From Maritimibacter sp. (GTDB lineage Bacteria; Pseudomonadota; Alphaproteobacteria; Rhodobacterales; Rhodobacteraceae): 6,604 nt of DNA. Positions 1 through 6,014 of the stretch are shown piece after piece. Under the pieces are notes generated by a model. That model saw only the letters and a list, made by a program, of their open reading frames with translations. It had not been told where the DNA came from and ran no database searches. The translations under genes and the position numbers were made by a program. Location of the stretch: the NCBI GenBank assembly GCA_020441225.1, contig JAGRMP010000242.1:1-6604 (forward strand), written 5' to 3'. Each line of letters starts with the position of its first letter. The first letter of the stretch is position 1.

Positions 1-1242
1 GAGACGCTCGGCCTGCTCTACGCCGACCATTTCCCCTACCGCCAGAAGGCCACCGCGCGGGGGATCCGGCGGTCGCCGCTACACGTCCAGCTCGAGGCCG
101 AGGGGGCGGTCTTCGGCGAGCTCGCGGGCTGGGAGCGGGCCAACTGGTTCGCCGAGCCGGGGCAGGACCGGGCCTACCGTTACTCCTGGAAACGCCAGAA
201 CTGGTTCGACAATGCCGCGCGCGAACACCAGGCGGTGCGCGAAAACGTCGGGCTCTACGACATGTCGTCCTTCGGCAAGATCCGGGTCGAGGGGCGCGAC
301 GCGGAGGCTTTCCTCAACCATGTCGCGGGCGGCGACATGTCCGTTCCCCCGGGCCGGATCGTCTACACGCAGCTCCTCAACGACCGGGGCGGGATCGAGG
401 CGGACGTCACCGTGACCCGGCTGAGCGAGACCGCCTATCTCGTCGTCACCCCCGCCGCCACCCGGCGTGCCGACCAGAGCTGGCTTGCGCGCCACCTGGG
501 CGACAGGGCGGTGGTGCTCACCGATGTGACCGCGGGCGAGGCGGTGATCGCGGTGATGGGGCCGCGGGCGCGGGAACTGATGCTGATGGCCAGCCCGGCC
601 GATTTCTCCAACGATGCCAACCCCTTCGGCACCGCGCAGGAGGTGGAGATCGGGATGGGCCTCGCGCGCGTCCACCGGGTGAGCTACGTGGGCGAGCTGG
701 GCTGGGAGGTCTATGTATCCGCCGACATGGCGGTGCATGTCTTTGAAGTGCTCAACGAGGCGCGCCGGGCGCTCGGCGGGCGGCTCTGCGGGCTGCACAT
801 GATGGACAGTTGCCGGATCGAGAAAGGGTTTCGCCATTTCGGCCACGACATCACCTGCGAAGATCACGTGCTGGAGGCCGGGTTGGGCTTTGCGGTGAAG
901 ACGGCGAAAACCGATTTCATCGGTCGCGACGCGGTCTTGCGCAAGCGCGACGCCGGGCTCGATCGGCGGCTGGTCCAGTTCCGCCTGACCGACCGCGAGC
1001 CGCTCCTTTACCACGCCGAACCGGTGCTGCGGGACGGGGTGGTGGTGGGCCACCTGACCTCCGGCGCCTATGGGCACACGCTCAGCGGCGCGGTCGGGCT
1101 CGGTTACGTGCCGTGCACAGGCGAAAGCCCGGGCGACCTCCTCGCCTCGACCTACGAAATCGAGGTGGCCGGCACGCGGGTCGCGGCCGAGGCCTCGCTG
1201 AAGCCGCTCTACGACCCGACCGGGGCGCGGGTGAAGTCATGA
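1..1242 (+). CDS. FAD-dependent oxidoreductase with C-terminal GcvT domain (dimethylglycine/sarcosine dehydrogenase-like), 5' partial
   Basis: The reading frame is open from the first base and ends with TGA at 1240-1242, giving 413 visible residues. The N-terminal FAD-binding domain lies outside the window. Codons 1-60 look like the end of the central FAO_M domain of dimethylglycine/sarcosine dehydrogenases (ADHFPYRQ, RRSPLH, GWERANWF). A GcvT-type folate-binding domain then starts near GLYDMSSFGKI (codons about 84-94). It includes GGIEADVTVTRL (codons 130-141), YVGELGWE (229-236) and RIEKGFRHFGHDI, followed by the C-terminal barrel ending SLKPLYDP. Known relatives demethylate N-methylated glycines or related amines and pass the one-carbon unit to tetrahydrofolate in the cytoplasm. 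The exact substrate cannot be read from this half; dimethylglycine, sarcosine or another methylamine are all possible. Full-length relatives are about 800 residues. It converges on quiC. The family is certain and the substrate is not. Confidence 0.93.
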   Translation, partial: ETLGLLYADHFPYRQKATARGIRRSPLHVQLEAEGAVFGELAGWERANWFAEPGQDRAYRYSWKRQNWFDNAAREHQAVRENVGLYDMSSFGKIRVEGRDAEAFLNHVAGGDMSVPPGRIVYTQLLNDRGGIEADVTVTRLSETAYLVVTPAATRRADQSWLARHLGDRAVVLTDVTAGEAVIAVMGPRARELMLMASPADFSNDANPFGTAQEVEIGMGLARVHRVSYVGELGWEVYVSADMAVHVFEVLNEARRALGGRLCGLHMMDSCRIEKGFRHFGHDITCEDHVLEAGLGFAVKTAKTDFIGRDAVLRKRDAGLDRRLVQFRLTDREPLLYHAEPVLRDGVVVGHLTSGAYGHTLSGAVGLGYVPCTGESPGDLLASTYEIEVAGTRVAAEASLKPLYDPTGARVKS

Positions 1243-1268
1243 CCCGCTAAGGTGCTGATCGCCAATGT

Positions 1269-1298
1269 AAAACCATTCTCCACGCCGCGGGAACGGCG
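1269..1298 (-). terminator. weak candidate terminator downstream of quiC
   Basis: In the 62-bp gap between the two convergent genes a 5-bp stem (CGCCG at 1283-1287, CGGCG at 1294-1298) has a 6-base loop. Read on the minus strand it is followed, after 10 bases, by TTTT (1272-1269). The stem is short and the T-run is further away than in a canonical intrinsic terminator, so this is only a candidate. Confidence 0.2.
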
Positions 1299-1304
1299 GG
1301 GCGC

Positions 1305-3176
1305 TCAGCCCTTGGCCACCTGCGCGCGCTTCTGCGCGGCGATGCGGAAGGGCGCGTTGGCCGCGCCGTAGCCGCCGTAGCGCGGGTCGCGCTGGACGAT
1401 CTCGAAGAACATCCCGCGCGCGAAGGTCTTGCTGTAGAGCTGGAAGAAGGCGCCGTCCATGTCGCGGTCGTAGAGGATCCCGCGCTCCTGCATCCGCGCG
1501 ACCAGCCCGGTGGGAAAGTCGAACCGCGCGGTGAGGTCGTCGTAATAGTTCTGCGGCATCGGCAGCGGCTCGAACCCGCGCGCAGCGAGCTTCTCGGCGG
1601 TGGTAAAGATGTCGTCGGTCGCGAGCGCGATATGCTGCACCGAGGCGCCGAAGGATTTCGACAGGAAACGACCCGCCAGGGTGCGGTTGCTGTCGGCGCC
1701 GTTGAGCGTGACCTTGAGGCCGCCGCCGGGGCTTTCGACCACCTGGCTGCGCACCAGGCCATCGGGGTCGAACACGTCGATCATCGGCGATTTCACCATG
1801 TCGAAGGTCGAAGTGTAGAACAGCACCCAGGACAGCATGTTGTCATGCGAGACGGTCTGGTTGTGGTGGTCGACATGGGTGATGCCGGCCCCCTCGGGCG
1901 CGTCTTTCGCGCCATATTGCTTTTCCCAGATCCGCGCGAGCCCGGCGCTGTCGTCGATGAAATGCAGAACCGTGTTCGAGGGGCCGAGCACCGCGGGCAC
2001 GCCGGCGCCGCCGGGACCCTTGCCGGTATCGAAGGGTTTCGAGCCGAGCGCGACCGCGCGGGCCATCGCCGCCTTGGCGTCGGCGACGGCAAAGCCGATG
2101 TCGCAGATCGTCGTGCCGCGTTTTTCGAACGCGGCGCCGGCGGTGCCGCCGGTGTCTTCGTTCACCACGATCCGCACGGCGCCCTGTTGCCACAGGGTCG
2201 CCGGGCGGTCGGCATGGGTTCCGGCCTTCTCGAAGCCGAGGCTCGCGAGCAGCCCTTCCAGCTCGCGGGCTTCCTCGCCCTGGCTGGCAAACTCGATATA
2301 GGCGACGCCTTTCGCCTGCACCCGCGCCGGAATCGGCGGCAGGTCGACCTTGATCGACGGTTCGGCGCGGCGCACGTCGTCCATCGTCGCGATGATCGAA
2401 CGGTAGCCGTCGAGCGCGATCTGCCCGGTGCAGCCGCCGCGGAACTGGTCGTTGAAGATCTCGAGGCTGATCGGCCCGGTGTAGCCGGTGGCCATCACCG
2501 CGCGCATGAACGCCGTGCAGGCGAGATCGCCCTGGCCGGGCATGTTGCGGAAATGGCGCGACCAGTAGAGCACGTTCATGTCGAAAGCGGGAGCGTCGGC
2601 GAGCTGGACGTAGCAGATCTTGTCGCCGTGGATCGAGCGGATCGTGTCCGGGTCGATCTTGCGGCTGAGCGTGTGGAAACTGTCGAGGATCAGCCCGATG
2701 TTGGGGTGATCGGCGCGGCGCACGATTTCCCAGGCGTCGCGGTGGTCGTTGACGTAACGGCCCCAGGACAGGGCTTCGTAGCCCACCGAGAGCCCGCGCG
2801 CCTTGGCGCGGTCGCCGAGTTCGTGGAAATCGGCCGCCGCCCGGTCGATGCCGCCGAGCGCCGCGGGATGCACCGAGGAGCAGATCCCCATCAGCGGCGC
2901 GCCGAGCGCTTCCATCAGGTCGAACTTGTGCTCGGCCCGGTCGAAGGCCTTGGCCCTCAGCGGCTCGGGCAGGCCCTCGAAATCGCGCAGGGGCTGGAAC
3001 ATGCTGATCTCAAGCCCGTGGTCCTGCACCCGGGCGCGGAAATCGCGCGGGGAACCGTCGAAAGCGATGAAATCCTGTTCGAACAGTTCGATACCGTCGT
3101 AGCCCGCCGCCGCGATGGCCTCGAGCTTTTCGTCTAGGGTGCCGGAAATTGACACGGTCGCGATCGATGTCTTCAC
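1305..3176 (-). CDS. quiC: 3-dehydroshikimate dehydratase, QuiC1 type, with C-terminal HPPD-like domain
   Basis: This 623-residue protein matches the two-domain QuiC1 architecture. QuiC1 converts 3-dehydroshikimate to protocatechuate, the step that leads quinate/shikimate breakdown into the beta-ketoadipate pathway; it is cytoplasmic and metal-dependent. Residues 1-270 form a xylose-isomerase/AP-endonuclease-2-like TIM barrel starting MKTSIATVSISGTLDEKLEA. Candidate metal ligands are E134 (GYEALSWG), D165 (LILDSFHT), Q191 (YVQLADAP) and E239 (ISLEIFND), with H168 and R210 near the site. Residues 285-623 are two vicinal-oxygen-chelate repeats resembling 4-hydroxyphenylpyruvate dioxygenase, with an apparently intact iron triad H437 (HVDHHNQ), H515 (VQHIAL) and E592 (FFEIVQR). 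Translation starts at GTG; the first in-frame ATG is M59, deep inside the barrel. The gene is divergent from feoA and no pca or other qui gene is in view. A plain sugar-phosphate isomerase/HPPD annotation would be the less precise alternative. Confidence 0.9.
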   Translation of the reverse strand: MKTSIATVSISGTLDEKLEAIAAAGYDGIELFEQDFIAFDGSPRDFRARVQDHGLEISMFQPLRDFEGLPEPLRAKAFDRAEHKFDLMEALGAPLMGICSSVHPAALGGIDRAAADFHELGDRAKARGLSVGYEALSWGRYVNDHRDAWEIVRRADHPNIGLILDSFHTLSRKIDPDTIRSIHGDKICYVQLADAPAFDMNVLYWSRHFRNMPGQGDLACTAFMRAVMATGYTGPISLEIFNDQFRGGCTGQIALDGYRSIIATMDDVRRAEPSIKVDLPPIPARVQAKGVAYIEFASQGEEARELEGLLASLGFEKAGTHADRPATLWQQGAVRIVVNEDTGGTAGAAFEKRGTTICDIGFAVADAKAAMARAVALGSKPFDTGKGPGGAGVPAVLGPSNTVLHFIDDSAGLARIWEKQYGAKDAPEGAGITHVDHHNQTVSHDNMLSWVLFYTSTFDMVKSPMIDVFDPDGLVRSQVVESPGGGLKVTLNGADSNRTLAGRFLSKSFGASVQHIALATDDIFTTAEKLAARGFEPLPMPQNYYDDLTARFDFPTGLVARMQERGILYDRDMDGAFFQLYSKTFARGMFFEIVQRDPRYGGYGAANAPFRIAAQKRAQVAKG

Positions 3177-3185
3177 CTGGGATAT

Positions 3186-3190
3186 CCCTT
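3186..3190 (-). promoter_or_regulatory. ribosome binding site fixing the GTG start of quiC
   Basis: AAGGG on the minus strand lies 9 bases before the GTG at 3176-3174. The resulting N-terminus, MKTSIATVSISGTL, agrees with the expected start of QuiC1 proteins, so the GTG is preferred over any internal ATG. Confidence 0.7.
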
Positions 3191-3225
3191 GCCTGTCCTT
3201 TGCGAGCGATAGAACGGGAACAATC

Positions 3226-3231
3226 TGTCAA
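3226..3231 (-). promoter_or_regulatory. possible -35 element for quiC
   Basis: A perfect TTGACA is present on the minus strand about 50 bases upstream of the quiC start. No good -10 hexamer lies 16-18 bases downstream; the nearest TA-rich match (TATCGC) is only 14 bases away. The promoter may need an activator, or the hexamer may be chance. Confidence 0.3.
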
Positions 3232-3345
3232 TAGTGTGATCCCCCGGGGCCACGGTCATGGCGCGGGACCGGCGCGTGGACACCGGACCCCGGCCAGCGA
3301 TGTGGCCGTTTTCCCCGGGATCGCGCGGCGGTTGCGCGGTCCGTC

Positions 3346-3374
3346 TTGACATTTGTCATGGCATGTCGTCTTTT
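3346..3374 (+). promoter_or_regulatory. probable feoAB promoter
   Basis: TTGACA at 3346-3351 is followed, after a 17-base spacer, by TCTTTT at 3369-3374, which matches three of six -10 consensus positions. It lies about 60-90 bases upstream of the feoA start. The weak -10 is typical of GC-rich alphaproteobacteria. A palindromic operator overlaps its downstream edge, which suits repression. Confidence 0.5.
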
Positions 3375-3394
3375 CTGAGTAATTCTGTCAGAAA
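3372..3394 (+). promoter_or_regulatory. probable iron-responsive operator (TGA-N9-TCA type) for feoAB
   Basis: TTTCTGA (3372-3378) and TCAGAAA (3388-3394) are perfect 7-bp inverted repeats separated by 9 bases. The core TGA-N9-TCA is the published IRO motif bound by RirA in rhizobia; in Rhodobacterales a related iron box is attributed to IscR. Both are Rrf2-family Fe-S regulators. The site overlaps the probable -10 region and lies 39 bases before feoA, as expected for repression when iron is sufficient. The palindrome is seen directly; which protein binds it is inferred. Confidence 0.65.
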
Positions 3395-3400
3395 CAGAAT
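3382..3400 (+). repeat. second inverted repeat overlapping the feoAB operator
   Basis: ATTCTG (3382-3387) and CAGAAT (3395-3400) form a perfect 6-bp inverted repeat with a 7-base spacer, offset from the first palindrome. Together the two arrays place TTCTG at 3373 and 3383 and CAGAA at 3389 and 3395. It may be a second binding site or an extension of the first. Confidence 0.5.
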
Positions 3401-3418
3401 CCCAGACCCAGATTCGCC

Positions 3419-3425
3419 GAGGGGG
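3419..3425 (+). promoter_or_regulatory. ribosome binding site fixing the TTG start of feoA
   Basis: GAGGGGG lies 8 bases upstream of TTG at 3434-3436. Reading upstream in the same frame, a TAA is met at 3380-3382 with no ATG or GTG in between, and the next in-frame ATG is codon 43, inside the conserved domain. The TTG is therefore the likely start. Confidence 0.7.
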
Positions 3426-3433
3426 CTCGCAGA

Positions 3434-3715
3434 TTGGAATACGTCCAGCTCGATGCGCAGGAACGCGCCAGAGCCCTCGGCACCGCCCGCAAGGGTTTCC
3501 GGGGCCGGGTCCTGAGCGTGTTGCCGGTGCCCGGCGCGGACCGGCTCGCCGCCGACGAGATGGAGCGGCGGCTGATCGAAATGGGCTTCATCGAGGGGGC
3601 CGAAGTCGAGATCGTGCATGAGGGCCCGATCCGCCGCGATCCGATCGCGATCCGCGTGGGCTCCGCCACGGTCGCGCTCCGGCGCCGCGACGCGCTCGCG
3701 ATCCTCGCCGGGTAA
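3434..3715 (+). CDS. feoA: ferrous iron transport protein FeoA
   Basis: This 93-residue protein has the SH3-like FeoA core: GFRGRVLSVLP at residues 21-31, RRLIEMGFIEGAEVEIVHEGP at 45-65, DPIAIRVG at 69-76 and ALRRRDALAIL at 81-91. FeoA is a small cytoplasmic partner of FeoB that supports Fe(II) uptake, probably by docking to or modulating FeoB. It is slightly longer than typical FeoA (about 75-85 residues) because of roughly 20 residues before the core. It starts at TTG and is the first gene of a two-gene operon; only 5 bases separate its stop from the feoB ATG, so the two are probably cotranscribed and translationally coupled. Control is likely by the palindromic operator just upstream. Confidence 0.92.
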   Translation: MEYVQLDAQERARALGTARKGFRGRVLSVLPVPGADRLAADEMERRLIEMGFIEGAEVEIVHEGPIRRDPIAIRVGSATVALRRRDALAILAG

Positions 3716-3720
3716 GTCCG

Positions 3721-5658
3721 ATGCATGACGCGGCGCCCTCTGTCCGCGGTTCCGATCCGAGCGCCGAGACGCCGGCCCGCAGCGCGCCGGACGCGCCCGG
3801 CGGCCGCCCAACACGGGTCGCGTTGATCGGCGCGCCGAACAGCGGAAAAACCTCTCTTTTCAATGCTCTGACTGGCGCCAACCAGCGCGTCGGCAATTAC
3901 TCCGGCGTCACCGTCGAGCGCAAGGAAGGCAGCGCCACCACCCCCGGCGGCCATGCGCTCTCGGTCATCGATCTGCCGGGCACCCATTCGCTGCGCGCCC
4001 GCAGCCCGGACGAGGCGGTGACCCGCGACATCGTGCTCGGCACCCGCGCGGACGTGGCGCTGCCCGACCTCCTCCTGGTGGTCGCGGATGCGACGAACCT
4101 GCGCCCCGGCCTGCGGCTCGCGCAGGAATTGGGGCGCGTCGGCTTGCCCGTCCTGGTCGTGATCAACATGATCGACATCGCGGTCGCGCGCGGGATCGAG
4201 ATCGATCTCGAGCGCATGTCCGCCGAGCTCGGCCTGCCGGTGGTCGCCTCGACGGCGGTGCGCAAGGCCGGGATGGCGGCGCTCTTCGCCCGGCTCGACC
4301 GGATGCTCGATACCGGTCTCGCGCCCCGGGGCGCGGTCGCCTGGACCCATCCCTCGGCCGCCGAGCTACGCACCGCGCTGCATGAGGCCGACCGGGTGAT
4401 CGCCGCTTCGGTGCACATGCCCGCCTCGGGCCGCAGCGCGACCGCGCGGATCGACGCGGTGGTGCTGCACCCGGTCGCGGGGCCGCTCATCCTGCTCGGG
4501 CTGTTGTTTGCGATGTTCCAGGCGGTGTTCGCCGGGGCCGCGCCGATCATGGACCTGATCGCCGCCGGGTTCGAACAGATCGCCGCCGTCGTCTCGGCGC
4601 TGCTGCCGCCGGGGCTTCTGCGCAGCCTGATCGTCGACGGCGCGATCGCCGGGGTGGGGGCGGTGATCATCTTCCTGCCGCAGATCCTGATCCTGTTTCT
4701 GTTCATCCTGCTGCTTGAAGACCTCGGCTACATGGCCCGCGCGGCCTTTCTCATGGACAATCTCATGGGCCGGGCGGGGCTGCATGGCCGGGCCTTCATC
4801 CCGCTCCTCTCCAGCTTCGCCTGCGCCGTCCCGGGGATCATGTCGGCGCGGGTCATCGACGACCGCCGCGACCGGCTGGTGACCATCCTGATCGCGCCGC
4901 TCATGACCTGTTCGGCCCGGATCCCGGTCTACACGCTGCTGATCGGCGCCTTTGTCCCCGACCGCACCGTCGCCGCGGGGATCGGCCTGCAGGGGCTGGT
5001 GATGTTCGGGCTCTTCGCCTCGGGCATCGTCAGCGCGCTTACCGTGGCGCTGGTGGTACGGCTCGTGTTCCGGCGGAACGAGATCGCCGCGCCCCTGATG
5101 CTCGATCTGCCCGATTACAAGCTCCCCCGGCCGCGCGGCGTGGCGCTGGGCCTGTGGCAGCGCGCCTGGACCTTCCTGCGCCGGGCGGGCACGATCATCT
5201 TTGCCGCCAGCGTGGTGATCTGGGCGTTGTCGAGCTTCCCGCTGCCGCCCGCGGGTGCCACCGGCCCTGCGATCGACTACAGTTTCGCCGCGATGATCGG
5301 CCATGTCATCGAGCCGCTCCTGCGCCCGCTCGGCTTCAACTGGGAGATCGCCGTGGCGCTCGTCGGCGGGCTTGCCGCGCGCGAGGTGACGGTGGCGGGG
5401 CTGGCCACGGTCTATGCCATCTCCGGCCCGGGCGAGGGCGCCCTGGGCACGCTGCTCGCCAGCCAATGGAGCCTGGCGACCGCGCTCGCGCTGCTCGCCT
5501 GGTTCGTCTTTGCGCCGCAATGCCTGTCGACGCTGGTGATGATCCGGCGCGAAAGCGGCGGGGCGCGGTGGATGTGGCTGACGGTGGGCTACATGTTCAC
5601 GCTCGCCTGGCTCGCCGCTTTCGCGACCTACCAGGTCGCGACCCTGCTGGGCGGCTGA
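3721..5658 (+). CDS. feoB: ferrous iron transporter FeoB
   Basis: FeoB is the inner-membrane Fe(II) permease with an N-terminal G-protein domain. In this 645-residue protein G1 is GAPNSGKT (37-44), the switch I region is RVGNYSGVTVE (56-66, with T64), G3 is DLPGTHS (84-90) and G4 is NMID (149-152); G5 is probably around STAVRKAG (177-184). Membrane segments start near residue 250. The first Gate region contains IIFLPQ (316-321), LEDLGYMARAAFLMD (332-346), a stretch from FIPLLSSF to PGIM (359-374, with C368) and PLMTCSARIPVY (393-404, with C397). The second Gate region contains GGLAAREV (549-556) and FAPQCLSTL (597-605, with C601). It is shorter than the roughly 770-residue E. coli protein but normal for this bacterial group. 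About 36 Ala/Pro/Ser-rich residues precede G1, more than usual, and no alternative start is present. No feoC follows. The ribosome site is weak, which fits coupling to feoA. Confidence 0.96.
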   Translation: MHDAAPSVRGSDPSAETPARSAPDAPGGRPTRVALIGAPNSGKTSLFNALTGANQRVGNYSGVTVERKEGSATTPGGHALSVIDLPGTHSLRARSPDEAVTRDIVLGTRADVALPDLLLVVADATNLRPGLRLAQELGRVGLPVLVVINMIDIAVARGIEIDLERMSAELGLPVVASTAVRKAGMAALFARLDRMLDTGLAPRGAVAWTHPSAAELRTALHEADRVIAASVHMPASGRSATARIDAVVLHPVAGPLILLGLLFAMFQAVFAGAAPIMDLIAAGFEQIAAVVSALLPPGLLRSLIVDGAIAGVGAVIIFLPQILILFLFILLLEDLGYMARAAFLMDNLMGRAGLHGRAFIPLLSSFACAVPGIMSARVIDDRRDRLVTILIAPLMTCSARIPVYTLLIGAFVPDRTVAAGIGLQGLVMFGLFASGIVSALTVALVVRLVFRRNEIAAPLMLDLPDYKLPRPRGVALGLWQRAWTFLRRAGTIIFAASVVIWALSSFPLPPAGATGPAIDYSFAAMIGHVIEPLLRPLGFNWEIAVALVGGLAAREVTVAGLATVYAISGPGEGALGTLLASQWSLATALALLAWFVFAPQCLSTLVMIRRESGGARWMWLTVGYMFTLAWLAAFATYQVATLLGG

Positions 5659-5662
5659 GGCC

Positions 5663-5702
5663 CGCGCGGCTCTGGCGGTGTCCTTCCGGGGTCAGCCGCG
5701 TG
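5663..5702. terminator. candidate hairpin between convergent feoB and the small gene
   Basis: CGCGGCT (5665-5671) and AGCCGCG (5694-5700) are perfect 7-bp inverted repeats with a 22-base loop. The stem can extend by a G:T and a C-G pair to 5663 and 5702. It begins just past the feoB stop and reaches into the stop codon of the opposing gene. There is no T-run on either side, so it could be a bidirectional, Rho-aided end or simply an RNA hairpin. Confidence 0.25.
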
Positions 5703-5946
5703 CGACGGTGCCCACCCAGGAGGCGATCTGCGCGTGATCGGCGCCAACCGGCTCGTAGCGGTGCAGCGCCAGACCGACATGGTGACGGCGGAACGGGCGC
5801 GGAATGCGCTCGCCGTTCTTCAGCACCCAAAGATAGGTGACGTCTCCGGTTTCGCTGGTTTCGGCAATCAGAACGCCGTCGTGCCGTTTGGATGTCCGGT
5901 CGGATGTCTCTTCGGGGTGACGGTCGGCGTGGTGGTCGGCGGCCAT
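5692..5946 (-). CDS. small histidine-rich protein of unknown function
   Basis: I do not recognise this 84-residue protein. Codons show the strong third-position G/C preference of the neighbouring genes, which supports it being real. The first 24 residues (MAADHHADRHPEE onward) are polar, charged and probably disordered, with histidines at 5, 6, 10 and 22. Residues 25-65 look folded and beta-rich (DGVLIAETSETGDVTYLWVL, then NGERIPRPFRRHH). A short helix-like end follows (ADHAQIASWVG). There are eight histidines in all, no cysteine, no signal peptide and no membrane segment. The ATG at 5946 is preferred because AGGAG lies 10 bases upstream; a TTG three codons earlier would be only 1 base from that site. 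It converges on feoB with 33 bases between stops and does not look like FeoC. A metal-binding role is only a guess from composition and neighbour. Confidence 0.65.
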   Translation of the reverse strand: MAADHHADRHPEETSDRTSKRHDGVLIAETSETGDVTYLWVLKNGERIPRPFRRHHVGLALHRYEPVGADHAQIASWVGTVARG

Positions 5947-5956
5947 GGCGCACAAG

Positions 5957-5961
5957 CTCCT
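5957..5961 (-). promoter_or_regulatory. ribosome binding site for the small histidine-rich gene
   Basis: AGGAG on the minus strand lies 10 bases before the ATG at 5946-5944. It rules out the in-frame TTG at 5955, which would leave almost no spacer. Confidence 0.55.
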
Positions 5962-6014
5962 GTTCTGCGGTCCGCCCGCAGGTCGCCTGGTCCGAGCTGC
6001 CCCAACGTTGTGCG

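Noticed and set aside
79..1077. 332-codon open frame on the minus strand inside the FAD/GcvT gene
   Set aside because: It is antisense to a clear family member, and the His/Pro/Arg-rich translation is typical of a shadow frame.
1632..3137. Long open frame (501 codons) on the plus strand antisense to quiC
   Set aside because: It lies fully inside the well-recognised quiC gene. Long antisense frames are expected in GC-rich genes, and its Arg/Val/Ala/His-rich translation shows no recognisable domain.
3372..3400. Fur box or Irr (ICE) box at the feoAB promoter
   Set aside because: The arms read TTCTG inward to CAGAA, not the AGAA...TTCT order of an ICE box, and there is no AT-rich 19-bp Fur-type palindrome. 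The TGA-N9-TCA pattern fits an Rrf2-type site better.
3258..3515. 85-codon plus-strand frame crossing the feoAB promoter and operator
   Set aside because: It overlaps the promoter, the operator and the start of feoA in another frame, and has no family resemblance. Treated as chance.
4366..5520. 384-codon minus-strand frame inside feoB
   Set aside because: It is antisense to conserved FeoB membrane segments, and its translation is Arg/Gln/Asp/Gly repetitive with no domain.
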